This document shows, one piece after another, positions 8,053-16,677 of a DNA stretch of 56,199 bases. Made by a program: the position numbers and the translations under genes. The DNA comes from Myxococcales bacterium (lineage in GTDB: Bacteria; Myxococcota; Myxococcia; Myxococcales; JAKAPL01): positions 1 through 56,199 of the forward strand of contig JAKAPL010000021.1 in assembly GCA_021807105.1 (NCBI GenBank). Reading direction: 5' to 3'. The notes beneath the pieces are model-generated. The model worked only from the letters and a program-made list of their open reading frames with translations. It made no database searches and had not been told where the DNA came from. Position 1 is the first letter of the stretch. Every line of letters begins with the position of its first letter.

Positions 8053-9783
8053 ATGACCGACAAGCTCGTTCTCGCCGCCGTCCTGGCCGCCGCGCTGCCC
8101 GCGCGGCCGGTCGCGGATCCGTCCATGACCCGGTACGAGGACCGGCTCTTCCAGTCGTTCGTCACCCGCTTCTATCAAGGCTGGTTCGACTTCCGGCCGG
8201 GCGACGCCACCGAGGCCGGCCTGCACGACCGCGACTCGAAGATGCCCGATCTCTCCCGCGCCTCGATCGGCACCGAGGTCGAGCGGCTGCGAGCGGCGCT
8301 GGCGGAGCTCTCCTCCCTGGAGCCGGATCGGATGAACGAAGACGACCGGATCGATCGCGAGCTGCTCCTCCTCTCGATCCGGGCCGAGCTGCTGGATCTC
8401 ACCGCGGTTCGATCCTGGAGGCGCCAGCCCGCCTACTACAACGACCGGATCTCGTGGGCGATCTTCGCCCTCGTCAAGCGCACCTTCGCGCCGCCCGAGA
8501 CTCGCCTCGCCGACGTGATCGCCCGAGAGCGCGCCATCCCGCGCCTGCTCGAACAAGCCGAGGCGAACCTCGAAAACCCGCCGAAGCTCTGGGTGCAGGT
8601 CGCCCTCGAGGACGCGGACGGAACCGCCTCGTTCCTTCAGCACGACGTCCCCGCGGCCTTCGCGGGCGTTGGAGGTCCGGACCTCCAGGCCGCGCTGCGG
8701 GAGGCGACCGGAGCGGCCGTCGCCGCCTACCATCGTTACCAGACCTGGCTCACCCGCGATCTCATGCCGCGCGCGAACGGCGACTTCCGCCTCGGCGAGG
8801 AGCGATACCGGCTGAAGCTGCTCTACGAAGAGGACGTCGACGTGCCGATCGACCGGCTCATCGCCGTGGGCGAGGCCGAGTTGGCTCGGCAGAAGGCCCG
8901 CCTCGAGGCCACCGCGCGTCAGATCGACCCGACGCGCCCCGCGCGCGAGGTCCTCGCTTCGCTCCTGCACGAGCACGCGCCCGCGGATCAGATCATCCCG
9001 CGCACCCGCGACCTCCTCGCCTCGCTGCGCGACTTCTGCAGCTCGCATCGGATCGCGGGCATGCCCTCGGAGGTCCTGCCGATCGTCACCGAGACGCCGC
9101 CGTTCGCCCGCGCCTTCACATTCGCCTCGATGGACACGCCGGGCCCGTTCGAGACGAAGGCGACCGAGGCGTACTTCTACCTGACGCTCCCCGAGCCGGG
9201 CTGGGCGCCCGAGCGCACCGAGCAGCACCTCGAAGCCTACTGGCGAGGCGACCTCGTCAACACCGCGATCCACGAGGCGTACCCCGGCCACTACCTCCAG
9301 TTCCTCTGGCTGCCGCGCGCGAAGACGCGGGTGCGCAAGATCGTCGCCGCGAACACGTTCATCGAGGGCTGGGCCCACTACACCGAGGAGATGCTGCTCG
9401 AACAGGGCTACGGCAACGACGACCCCAAGCTCTGGATCTCCGAGGAGCAATGGGCGCTCGTCCGCGTCTGTCGCTATCTCGTGGGCCTGCGCATGCACAC
9501 ACGCGGGATGCGCCTCCCGGACGCGGTCGCCTTCTTCGAGAAGAACGCCTACCTCCCCCACGCGAACGCGGTGCGCGAGGCGGAGCGCGGCACGGCGGAC
9601 CCGCTCTACCTGTACTACACGCTCGGTAAGCTCGAGATCGAGAAGCTGCGGGACGACTGGCGGGAGAAGATGGGGCCCGCCTACACGCTCGAGGGCTTCC
9701 ACGACGCGCTCCTCTCCCTCGGCGCCCCACCCATTCCGATTGCCCGCGAGCTGATGCTCGGCCGCCGCGGCGACGCCTTGTAG
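8053..9783 (+). CDS. Exported DUF885-family metallopeptidase-like protein
   Basis: DUF885 proteins are predicted zinc peptidases found in secreted or lipoprotein form in many bacteria. The HEAYPGH motif is at residues 407-413 (NTAIHEAYPGHYLQFLW), followed by FIEGWAHYTEEMLLEQGY, both family hallmarks with a potential metal-binding His/Glu set. The N-terminus (LVLAAVLAAALPARPVA) looks like a cleavable signal peptide, so the protein probably acts outside the cytoplasm. Length (576 aa) matches the family. GAGG lies 5 nt before the ATG. The substrate is unknown. Confidence 0.88.
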   Translation: MTDKLVLAAVLAAALPARPVADPSMTRYEDRLFQSFVTRFYQGWFDFRPGDATEAGLHDRDSKMPDLSRASIGTEVERLRAALAELSSLEPDRMNEDDRIDRELLLLSIRAELLDLTAVRSWRRQPAYYNDRISWAIFALVKRTFAPPETRLADVIARERAIPRLLEQAEANLENPPKLWVQVALEDADGTASFLQHDVPAAFAGVGGPDLQAALREATGAAVAAYHRYQTWLTRDLMPRANGDFRLGEERYRLKLLYEEDVDVPIDRLIAVGEAELARQKARLEATARQIDPTRPAREVLASLLHEHAPADQIIPRTRDLLASLRDFCSSHRIAGMPSEVLPIVTETPPFARAFTFASMDTPGPFETKATEAYFYLTLPEPGWAPERTEQHLEAYWRGDLVNTAIHEAYPGHYLQFLWLPRAKTRVRKIVAANTFIEGWAHYTEEMLLEQGYGNDDPKLWISEEQWALVRVCRYLVGLRMHTRGMRLPDAVAFFEKNAYLPHANAVREAERGTADPLYLYYTLGKLEIEKLRDDWREKMGPAYTLEGFHDALLSLGAPPIPIARELMLGRRGDAL

Positions 9784-9828
9784 TCCGCGCCAGCGGCGGC
9801 GCGATTTGCGCTCTCCCAAGGCCCCCCG

Positions 9829-10728
9829 ATGGCCGCAATCTCCGCGCTCCTCCTCTCCGCGCTCCTCTCGGCGCTGCCCAACGGCGCTCGCCTCTACCGC
9901 GTCCTGTCGGACGGCCGGGACGCGGGGGCGGCGAGCCTTCTCCTCCGGCGCGCTCCCGGCGGCGGGCTCTCCTGGCGCTGGCGATCGCGGATCGCGGTCT
10001 CGAGGAGTCCGTGCCTGTTCTCGGAGGAGCAGAGAAGCGGCACCTGGCGCCCCGGCGAGCCCGTGCCGGACGAGATCGCCGCGAGCCTCGTACACGGCGA
10101 GCCCGGGAGGTGGGTCGCGACCCGGCTTTCGGGAGAGGCAGCCCGCGTCCTGCCCGGCGCGGATGGCCTGCCGGACGGCGTCGTCCTCGACGTGCTCGGG
10201 ATCTCCTATGTCGCCGCGCCCGCGGCCGCCCTGTCTTGGAACCGCTGCCGCGCTGGCGTCCTCGACGAAGGGCTGAAGGTCCAAGGGGCGCTGGGCATCC
10301 GGCCGCGCCGGCTGCGGGAAGCCGAGTGGAACCTCGGCGGCCGGATCATCCAGGTCTCGGTTCCCGACCTGCCGCCGCCTCCCGACGTCGTCGCCGCCGT
10401 GGACGGCGAATACGCGCGCGCCGCGGGGCGCGACTGCAAGACGGTCGCCGCCGCGCTGGCCCGGAGACTCTCGGACGTGGGGCGCAAAGCATGGATCGTC
10501 GCCGGGCTCCTGCTCGATCACGGCCGGCTTTGGCCCCATGCCTGGGTGCGCGTCCAGGTCGGGGGCGTCTACCAGGCCGTGGACGCGACGACCGGGCTCT
10601 CCTGGGCCGACGCAGGCCGGATCGAGGTCGGGCCGCTCGAAGGTGGGAACCGGCTGGGGACGGGCGCGGAGCTGCTCCGGCTGCGCAAGGCGAAGGTGAC
10701 CCTCGTCAGCGCCTCGCCCGCAGATTGA
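9829..10728 (+). CDS. Transglutaminase-like (papain-fold) domain protein
   Basis: The C-terminal third carries a transglutaminase-like core: Cys203 in GRDCKTVAAAL, His237 in WPHAWVRVQV and Asp252 in YQAVDATTG, spaced as in the catalytic Cys-His-Asp triad of this superfamily. Residues 1-20 are hydrophobic and may be a signal peptide, suggesting a periplasmic peptidase or amidase-like role. The N-terminal ~190 residues are beta-rich and not recognised. AAGG precedes the ATG by 7 nt. Its stop is 18 bp from the convergent dehydrogenase stop. Confidence 0.78.
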   Translation: MAAISALLLSALLSALPNGARLYRVLSDGRDAGAASLLLRRAPGGGLSWRWRSRIAVSRSPCLFSEEQRSGTWRPGEPVPDEIAASLVHGEPGRWVATRLSGEAARVLPGADGLPDGVVLDVLGISYVAAPAAALSWNRCRAGVLDEGLKVQGALGIRPRRLREAEWNLGGRIIQVSVPDLPPPPDVVAAVDGEYARAAGRDCKTVAAALARRLSDVGRKAWIVAGLLLDHGRLWPHAWVRVQVGGVYQAVDATTGLSWADAGRIEVGPLEGGNRLGTGAELLRLRKAKVTLVSASPAD

Positions 10729-10746
10729 AAGCGCTCGACGGCTGAA

Positions 10747-12234
10747 TCACCGGCTCGCGCCGGGCCAGGGCAGGCCGGGGGCGGCCGACGGAGCGCCTTC
10801 GCCCCAGGTGAGCGCCTGCGGGAAGCCGCAATAGAGGGTCGAGAAGATCCCCGCCGGCCTCCCGTTGCCGGAGTCCCCGACGCCGCCGAAGGGGAGCAGC
10901 CCGTTGGCCCCGACCGTCGGCAGGTTCCAGTTGACGACGCCGGCCCGGAGGCGGGGCGCGAGCCGTTCGAAGCGGGCGCGGTCACCGGTAAAGAGCGCCG
11001 CGGTGAGGCCAAAGTCGGTGTCGTTGGCGATCGCGATCGCATCCTGCTCGCTCCCTGCGGGCCAGATCGCCACGTCTGGACCGAACAGCTCGTCGCGCTG
11101 GTAGTGCGAGCCCGGGACGCGCCTTTCGACGCGGTGGACGCCGGGCGAGACGTACCAGCCGGGCCGATCCGCCGAAACGACGCGGGGGGCGAGGAGCGCC
11201 GTCGCCCCCTCCCTGCACCCTGCCTCGCACGCGGCGAGGAAGGCGTCCCGCGCGGCGGCACCGATCAGCGGCCCCATGAAGACGTCCTGGCGCGCGAAGT
11301 GGCCGACGGAGAGGCCCGAGGCGACCTCGACGAGCTTCTCCTCGAAGGCGGGGAGCACGCGCTGCTCCACCACCACGCGCGAGGTCGAGGAGCAGCGCTG
11401 CCCCGCCGTCGCGTAGGCGCCGTAAGCGACGAGCTGGGCCGCGAGATCGAGATCGGCGTCGGCGAGCACGAGGGCCGCGTTCTTCCCGCCCAGCTCCAAG
11501 GCGAGAAGCTTGCCCGGCCGGTCCGCGTTGGCCCGGGCGATGGCTCGGCCGATCGCGAGCGAACCGGTGAAGAGCACGCCGTCGACCGGAGCTTGTTCCG
11601 CGAGCCAGGCCCCGACTTCGCCGCCGCCCTGCACGACGTTGACGACGCCCGGCGGTAGGTCGGCCGCGGCGAGCAGCTCCGCGTAGAGCGCCCCGGCCGC
11701 GGGCGTCTTCTCCGAGGGCTTCACGACCACGGTGTTCCCGAGCAGCAGCGCCGGCACCAGGTGGCCGTTCGGGAGGTGGGCGGGGAAGTTGAACGGCCCC
11801 AGCACCACGAGCACTCCGTGCGGGCGGTAGGACCAGCCGGCCTGCCGCCCGGGGAGGAGCACCGGCGCCACGAGCCGAGCCCCTCCCTCCAGCGTCGCCT
11901 TGACCTTGGCGGCGAGCAGCGCCGCCTCGGAGAGCGCCTCCCAGCCCGGCTTGCCAACCTCCCGCGAGAGAGCCGAGGCCATCGCGTCCACGCGGGCGGC
12001 GAAGACGCCGCGGAGCCGCTCGATCGCCCGCGCGCGCTCGTCCATCGAGAGCGCCGCCCATGCGGGCTGCGCGCGCCGCGCGGCCTCGACCGCCTGCCGG
12101 GCCGCGGATCGTGCGAAGGGGAACTCGCCAAGGACGTCGTCGGTGTCGGCGGGCGAGACCGACCGGATCAGGCCATCCGGGTGCTCCACGGGCGTGAACC
12201 GGCCGTCGATGAAACTGCCCGACGGGAAGCTCAC
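10747..12234 (-). CDS. astD: Aldehyde dehydrogenase, AstD-like (succinylglutamate-semialdehyde dehydrogenase)
   Basis: NAD(P)-dependent aldehyde dehydrogenase. ALDH landmarks are present: [44 protein letters not shown], the general-base Glu in [14 protein letters not shown] and catalytic Cys281 in [11 protein letters not shown]. The pattern [21 protein letters not shown] is typical of AstD, which oxidises N-succinylglutamate semialdehyde in arginine catabolism. The GTG at 12234 gives 495 aa and the expected FIDGRF start (AstD ~490 aa); a GTG at 12264 is an alternative. No other ast gene is nearby, so another semialdehyde substrate remains possible. Confidence 0.85.
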   Translation of the reverse strand: [495 protein letters not shown]

Positions 12235-12290
12235 GAGCGCGAAGCCGCCCGAGGCGTGGACCACGGAGTTCGAGACGGCATGGCTGCGGC

Positions 12291-13172
12291 TTAAGGGTAA
12301 TCCAGGGCCGGGCAGACGCCGGCGTCGGTGGGGGCCGCGCACTTGTATCCCGAGGGCATGAGGCAGCCGCCGTCCCGCGGGAGGCAGGCGCCGCCGCTCC
12401 ACGGACAGCAGAGATCGCCGGCCGCGCAGTCCGCTCCTCCGCCGCAGCCGCCCGCGTCGCAGTCGCCGGCGTCACAGGCGCTCACGCAGACGCCCATGCA
12501 GGTGGAGCCCGCGCAGCAGTGGAGCGCGACGCCCGCGCAGTCTTCGCCCTCGGCGAGGCAGACGTCGCCGCTGCTTCCCGAGCTGCTGCTCGTGCTCGTC
12601 CCCCCGCTGGACGAGCCGCCGCCCCCCGTAGAGCCCGACGTGCTGCTCCCGCCGCCGGAGGAGCTGCTCCCCGTGCTCCCGCCGCTGGTCGAGGTCGTCG
12701 ATCCGCCGCCGGAGGTGGACGACGCGCCGCCCGTCGAGCTGCTCGCCCCGCCGCCCGAGGAGGACGTCCCGCCGTCGTCGGCCGGCGCGACCGCCCAGCA
12801 GAGACCCTCATAGCACGTGCCTCCGTTGCAGCACGGCGGCCCGCCGCCGCAGGTCGCCCGGATCGGCACGCAACCGCCTCCGTCGAGGAGCACGTCGGGG
12901 ACGCAGACACCATCCGCGTCGCGGCAGACGTAGCCGGGACAGCAGGGGGTGAGGGTGCAATCGAAGCCGTCGCCGGGCAGGCAGCCCGCGTCGGGCTGGA
13001 CGAAGGGCGCGTGGCCGGCGTCCAGGCCGCCGCCGTCCGCGATCGCGCCGCCGTCGGAGGGGACCTCCCCGCCGTCCGCGGCGACGCCCGCGTCCTCGTG
13101 GGGAGAGCCGCCGCCGCAGGCGACGAGCGCGTTCACAACGGCCGAGGCGATGAAGAGGGAGAAAAAGCGCAT
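12291..13172 (-). CDS. Cys-rich, Ser/Gly low-complexity lipoprotein
   Basis: Predicted lipoprotein: signal peptide with lipobox LVAC (Cys19), then a 'DGG'-rich stretch, two Cys-rich modules (CTLTPCCPGYVCRDADGVC and CGGGPPCCNGGTC), a ~70-residue Ser/Gly/Thr linker, and further CC-containing modules (residues ~200-280). This architecture is typical of myxobacterial cell-surface proteins, with disulfide-linked knots separated by flexible linkers. No enzymatic motif is seen. It ends 56 bp upstream of the dehydrogenase start on the same strand. Function unknown. Confidence 0.8.
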   Translation of the reverse strand: MRFFSLFIASAVVNALVACGGGSPHEDAGVAADGGEVPSDGGAIADGGGLDAGHAPFVQPDAGCLPGDGFDCTLTPCCPGYVCRDADGVCVPDVLLDGGGCVPIRATCGGGPPCCNGGTCYEGLCWAVAPADDGGTSSSGGGASSSTGGASSTSGGGSTTSTSGGSTGSSSSGGGSSTSGSTGGGGSSSGGTSTSSSSGSSGDVCLAEGEDCAGVALHCCAGSTCMGVCVSACDAGDCDAGGCGGGADCAAGDLCCPWSGGACLPRDGGCLMPSGYKCAAPTDAGVCPALDYP

Positions 13173-13244
13173 GAGGATCCTCCGGGGAGTACGGTCAGCT
13201 TCGCCGAAGAGAGCCCGGAGCGCAACCCAAACCCGGCCGCTGCC

Positions 13245-14120
13245 TTACATCGATCCCTGCCAGAGGGCGACGCCGCCGCCAGGGACGGGCGCGACCGAGA
13301 CGCTCTCGTCCTTCGTGCCGCCGGGCCCTTTGAGGCCGGTGACGAGCATCCAGGTCCCGCCTACGGCGAGGAGCGCGCTGGTCGCGATCCAGAAGATCCC
13401 CGCGTCGGTGTACCGGCCGATCTCCGCGGTGTAGGCGTTGCGAGCGTTGGAGGTGGCTCGACCCGCGTTGCCGTTCGCGATGCCGAGGGAGTCGAGCGCG
13501 AAGCCACCCTCGTAGGCGGGGAGAATCGCGGCGGCGAGGACGGCGGCCCCGGCCCCGATGAGCCACGGGGAGTTCGCGCGCGGCGCGGCGGCCTCGGCGG
13601 CGGGAGGCGAGGCCGCCAGGGTCTTCTCCTCCGGCGGGCCGAGGTCCTCCGCGGGTGCGGGGCTGGGCGGAGCCGGGGTCGCGCGAGCGGTCACGACCGG
13701 TGCGGGGGGCGCCGCGGGCGCGGCCGGGCTCGCGGCCACGGGAGGCGGCGGCACGGCCCGCGCGGGGCCGACGAGCGGCTCGGGCGTCAACTCCGCGGGC
13801 GGGGCGGGAAGGGGCGCCGCCGCAGCACGGGAGGCCACGCGACGGTGGCGTGGCCGCGGGGAGAGCGTTCTCTCGATGCGGGCGATGGTCCGGCGTACCC
13901 CGCGCGCCACCGGGCCGAGGGGGTTCCTCTTCAGGAAGGCACGGTAGAGCGCGAGCGCGTCGCCGAGCCGGCCGACACGCTCGGCGTGGCGCGCCGACGC
14001 GAGGAGCCTGCCCGCGCCGCTGGACACGGCCGAAGAGTCGGGGCCAGCGACCGCGGCGGCGGATCCGCCGGTGGGCGCGCCCGTCGCGAGCGCGAGAGCG
14101 ATGGCGAGAACGAGCGCCAT
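13245..14120 (-). CDS. Pro/Ala-rich envelope protein with TPR-like N-terminus and C-terminal membrane segments
   Basis: Not assigned to a known family. With the ATG at 14120 it starts with a signal-peptide-like segment (MALVLAIALALATGAPTGG), then a tetratricopeptide-like helix pair (SARHAERVGRLGDALALYRAF), a ~100-residue Pro/Ala-rich linker, and two hydrophobic helices (WLIGAGAAVLAAAILPAYEG and IFWIATSALLAVGGTWMLVTGL). Upstream in-frame codons extend the open frame to 14246 but precede the signal peptide and are poor starts. Myxobacteria encode many such TPR-plus-membrane proteins. Function unknown. Confidence 0.65.
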   Translation of the reverse strand: MALVLAIALALATGAPTGGSAAAVAGPDSSAVSSGAGRLLASARHAERVGRLGDALALYRAFLKRNPLGPVARGVRRTIARIERTLSPRPRHRRVASRAAAAPLPAPPAELTPEPLVGPARAVPPPPVAASPAAPAAPPAPVVTARATPAPPSPAPAEDLGPPEEKTLAASPPAAEAAAPRANSPWLIGAGAAVLAAAILPAYEGGFALDSLGIANGNAGRATSNARNAYTAEIGRYTDAGIFWIATSALLAVGGTWMLVTGLKGPGGTKDESVSVAPVPGGGVALWQGSM

Positions 14121-14244
14121 GCCACGAGGGTAAGCGAGGGCGGCCCCGGCGTCAAAACCGCGGCAGGGGCCCTGAAGCGTCATGAAGGGCAGCGGGAAGA
14201 GGTCGAGGGATTGGAAGAAGGAGGGCAGGCCATTCATGGCCGGC

Positions 14245-14666
14245 AACCCGACGCGGCGGAAGGGGCTCGACCGCGCAACCTCTTCCGGACCGCCTGCCGG
14301 CGCTCCTCTGGCAGGGAGAGCCCAGCTCCCCCCGCACCCCCATCACACCGCAGCCTCCGTAAGCCCGTCTTATTCACGGTTCGGCGTAGCGAGGCGTTCG
14401 AGACCGCGAGCCGAGAAGGGCAAGCGAGAGCGACGACCGACGAGGCGTCGCGTAAAGCACCTCCCCCCGAAGTCGTTTGGAGGGTGGCAAGCCCCCCGCG
14501 AGGAGGTACGGAGCGAGCACACCCCCCCATGTCGTTGTAGGGGTGGCAAGCCCCCCCTTCGGGAGGCGCGGGATCGGACGCCGCAGCAGCCGGACCGTGA
14601 ATAAGACGGGGTAAGAGCATCCCTAAATGTTTGCGCGGCGAGAGCATTCTCGGAAGTAGTAGATCA
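14245..14666. repeat. Intergenic repeat family 3, copy 1 (interrupted by MITE copy A)
   Basis: Without the inserted element (14364-14610 plus one 5-bp duplication) about 170 bp remain. These align with 32427-32593 and 54479-54681. Shared blocks are GGACCGCCTG, GAGCCCAGCTCCCC, CACCCCCATC and ATTCTCGGAAGTxGTAGATCA. There is no coding sense. The family sits between gene 3' ends, which suggests an old interspersed repeat or a processing/termination signal. Confidence 0.75.
14364..14610 (+). mobile_element. MITE-like element, copy A (247 bp)
   Basis: Ends are CCCGTCTTATTCACGGT and, at the right, ACCGTGAATAAGACGGG, exact inverted repeats continuing imperfectly for ~45 bp. It is flanked by a perfect 5-bp direct repeat GTAAG (14359-14363 and 14611-14615). 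It has no transposase. Inside are two imperfect copies of GGGTGGCAAGCCCCCC. The same element recurs at 19718, 27208, 51965 (decayed) and 54856. It is inserted in repeat family 3, so it is younger than that repeat. Confidence 0.9.
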
Positions 14667-14720
14667 GAGGGGCCGGGGCCACGCATCCCCCGGGGTTAGC
14701 TTCTTACGGACACGCTCGGA

Positions 14721-14757
14721 GTTCACGGCCAGGTTTGACCGGGCCGGCCGAGTGAAC
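14721..14757 (+). promoter_or_regulatory. Inverted repeat upstream of lipoprotein gene
   Basis: GTTCACGGCC at 14721-14730 pairs with GGCC then GTGAAC at 14745-14757 across a short loop, just 14 nt before the ATG at 14772 and overlapping the region before the GAGGAG ribosome site. It could be an operator dyad or an mRNA hairpin controlling the lipoprotein gene. Only the symmetry is seen. Confidence 0.4.
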
Positions 14758-14771
14758 TACACGAGGAGCCC

Positions 14772-15401
14772 ATGCGGCGGCTCGTTTTTACGCTCTCGCT
14801 CCTCACCTCTGGCTGCGGCTACCTCCTGCCGAGCTGCGCGACGACGCCCCCATGCCCTGCCGGGCAGGTCCAGTGCAGCCAGGAGAGTTGCGCGGACCTG
14901 CAGGCGGACGCGAAGAACTGCGGGGCGTGTTTCAACGTCTGCGCCGCGGGACTAGTCTGCCGCGGGATCGCCGATGGCGGGGCTGCCTGCGCCTGTCCCG
15001 CGGAAGGGGCCGCGCTCGTCAACGGGCAGTGCCTGGACCTCCAGTCCGACCCCGACAACTGCGGGGCGCCGGGGACCGTCTGCAGCCGCGGGGAGGTGTG
15101 CCTCTCGGGCTCTTGCGGATGCCCATCCGGACCGCTCGGGACGCTGACGCTCTGCGGCTCGGGCGCCACCGAGGCCTGCGTGAACCTTCAGGTCGATGCG
15201 CTTCATTGCGGCTCGTGCGCCACCACGTGCGACCCGAGCACGGAGTGCATCGGGGGCAAGTGCCTGTGTGGCGACGGGAGCGCGCCGCCGTGCAGCGGGA
15301 CCGACGGGGGCACGGACGGCGGGGCTGGCGCGGGGACCGATGGGGGCCTCGACGCCGGAGCGGCGGACGCCGGCGTCCCGGACGGCGGAGCCAATGCCTG
15401 A
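14772..15401 (+). CDS. Cys-rich repeat lipoprotein
   Basis: The signal peptide ends in a lipobox-like LTSGC (Cys15). The mature part has three imperfect repeats of the form C-x2-LQ-x-D-x3-CG-x-C (CADLQADAKNCGACFNVC, CLDLQSDPDNCGAPGTVC, CVNLQVDALHCGSCATTC), a module frequent in myxobacterial secreted proteins, and ends in a D/G/A-rich tail. GAGGAG lies 5 nt before the ATG. It is 58 nt upstream of bioF but unlikely to be related to biotin. Probably surface exposed and disulfide rich; function unknown. Confidence 0.82.
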   Translation: MRRLVFTLSLLTSGCGYLLPSCATTPPCPAGQVQCSQESCADLQADAKNCGACFNVCAAGLVCRGIADGGAACACPAEGAALVNGQCLDLQSDPDNCGAPGTVCSRGEVCLSGSCGCPSGPLGTLTLCGSGATEACVNLQVDALHCGSCATTCDPSTECIGGKCLCGDGSAPPCSGTDGGTDGGAGAGTDGGLDAGAADAGVPDGGANA

Positions 15402-15459
15402 CGTGAGCGTCCGCCGAGGGAAGAGGGGCGCCGGGGCAAGCAGGAAGGCCGGACAAGGT

Positions 15460-16677
15460 ATGACTAGGCCGGCGCGGACGACGAGGGCCTTGGATCCCAT
15501 CGCGGAGCTCGACCTCGAGCTCGCGCGCCTCGCCCAGGCCGGTCTGGCGCGCGAGAACGTGTCGATCGACTCGGCGCAGGGTCCGGTGATCGAGCGCGGA
15601 GGCCAGAGGCTCCTCAACCTCGCCAGCAACGATTACCTCGCGCTCGCTGGCCACCCGCGCGTGCGCGCGGCCGCGGCCGAGGCGGCGATGACCTACGGCG
15701 CGGGGGCGGGGGCGAGCCGCCTGCTCGGCGGCGACCTACCAGTCCATCGGGCGCTGGAGGCGGACCTCGCCGCGCTCCTCGGGACAGAGGGCGCGCTACT
15801 CTTCCCGAGCGGGTGGCACGCGAACACCGGCGTCATCCCGGCCCTCGCCGACGAAGGCGACGCCATCTTCTCCGACGCGCTCAACCACGCCTCGATCGTG
15901 GACGGCTGCCGGCTCTCCAGGGCGCGGCGCTACGTCTACCGCCACGCGGACGCCGAAGATCTGGAGGCGCTGCTCACGCGAACCAGGGCCCGACGCAGGC
16001 TCATCGTGACCGACAGCCTCTTCTCCATGGACGGCGACGCCGCCCCGCTCCCCGACCTCGTGTCCCTCGCCGAGCGGCACGGTGCGCTGGTCATGGTCGA
16101 CGAGGCGCACGCGGTCGGCGTCTACGGCGACGGGGCGGGGCTCTGCCGCGAGCTGGGCGTCGAGCGGCGCGTCCACGTCCGGATGGGAACGCTCGGCAAG
16201 GCGCTCGGCGCTTCTGGGGCCTTCGTCGCCGGCGAGGAGCGGATCCTGCGCTTCCTCGTCTCCCGCTGCCGCTCGTACATCTTCACCACCGCGCCTGCCC
16301 CGGCCCCTTGTGGCGCGGCGCGAGCGGCCGTCGCGATCGTCCGTTCGGAAGAGGGGCACCGGCTGCGCGAGGCGATCCGGTCGCGGGCACGCGGCTTCGC
16401 GGCGGCGCTCTCGGCCGAGGGGCTCGACGTCCTCGACGGGGGATTCCACCTCCTCGCGGCCATGCTCGGCGAGCCCAAGCGAGCGATGCGGGCGACCGCG
16501 GATCTGGAGGAGGCGGGCATCTTCGCGCGCGCGGTGCGCCCCCCGACCGTGCCGACCGGCACATCGCGGTTGCGCCTCTCGGTCTGCGCCGCCCACGACC
16601 CGGCGCGCCTCTCCGAGGCGGCGCGCGCCATCGCCAGGGCGGCCCGCGCGCCGGCCCGGCGGCGGGTCGGAACGTGA
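15460..16677 (+). CDS. bioF: 8-amino-7-oxononanoate synthase
   Basis: PLP enzyme condensing pimeloyl-ACP/CoA with L-alanine, the first committed step of biotin ring assembly. Family blocks are complete: LNLASNDYLALAGHPRV, GAGASRLLGGDLPVHRALE, VTDSLFSMDGDAAPLPDL, VDEAHAVGVYG and the PLP lysine at residue 247 in GTLGKALGASG. At 405 aa it is slightly longer than usual. ATG 15460 follows AGGAAGG by 11 nt; upstream in-frame codons overlap the lipoprotein gene. The stop overlaps the bioA GTG (GTGA), so the genes are coupled. Confidence 0.95.
   Translation: MTRPARTTRALDPIAELDLELARLAQAGLARENVSIDSAQGPVIERGGQRLLNLASNDYLALAGHPRVRAAAAEAAMTYGAGAGASRLLGGDLPVHRALEADLAALLGTEGALLFPSGWHANTGVIPALADEGDAIFSDALNHASIVDGCRLSRARRYVYRHADAEDLEALLTRTRARRRLIVTDSLFSMDGDAAPLPDLVSLAERHGALVMVDEAHAVGVYGDGAGLCRELGVERRVHVRMGTLGKALGASGAFVAGEERILRFLVSRCRSYIFTTAPAPAPCGAARAAVAIVRSEEGHRLREAIRSRARGFAAALSAEGLDVLDGGFHLLAAMLGEPKRAMRATADLEEAGIFARAVRPPTVPTGTSRLRLSVCAAHDPARLSEAARAIARAARAPARRRVGT

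Noticed and set aside
13560..14120. Plus-strand gene opposite the Pro/Ala-rich membrane protein
   Set aside because: It has no recognisable domain, while the minus frame has a signal peptide and membrane helices.
15402..15459. Biotin riboswitch or BirA operator before bioF
   Set aside because: No recognisable BirA-type dyad (TTGTAAAC-like) or riboswitch structure in the short gap.
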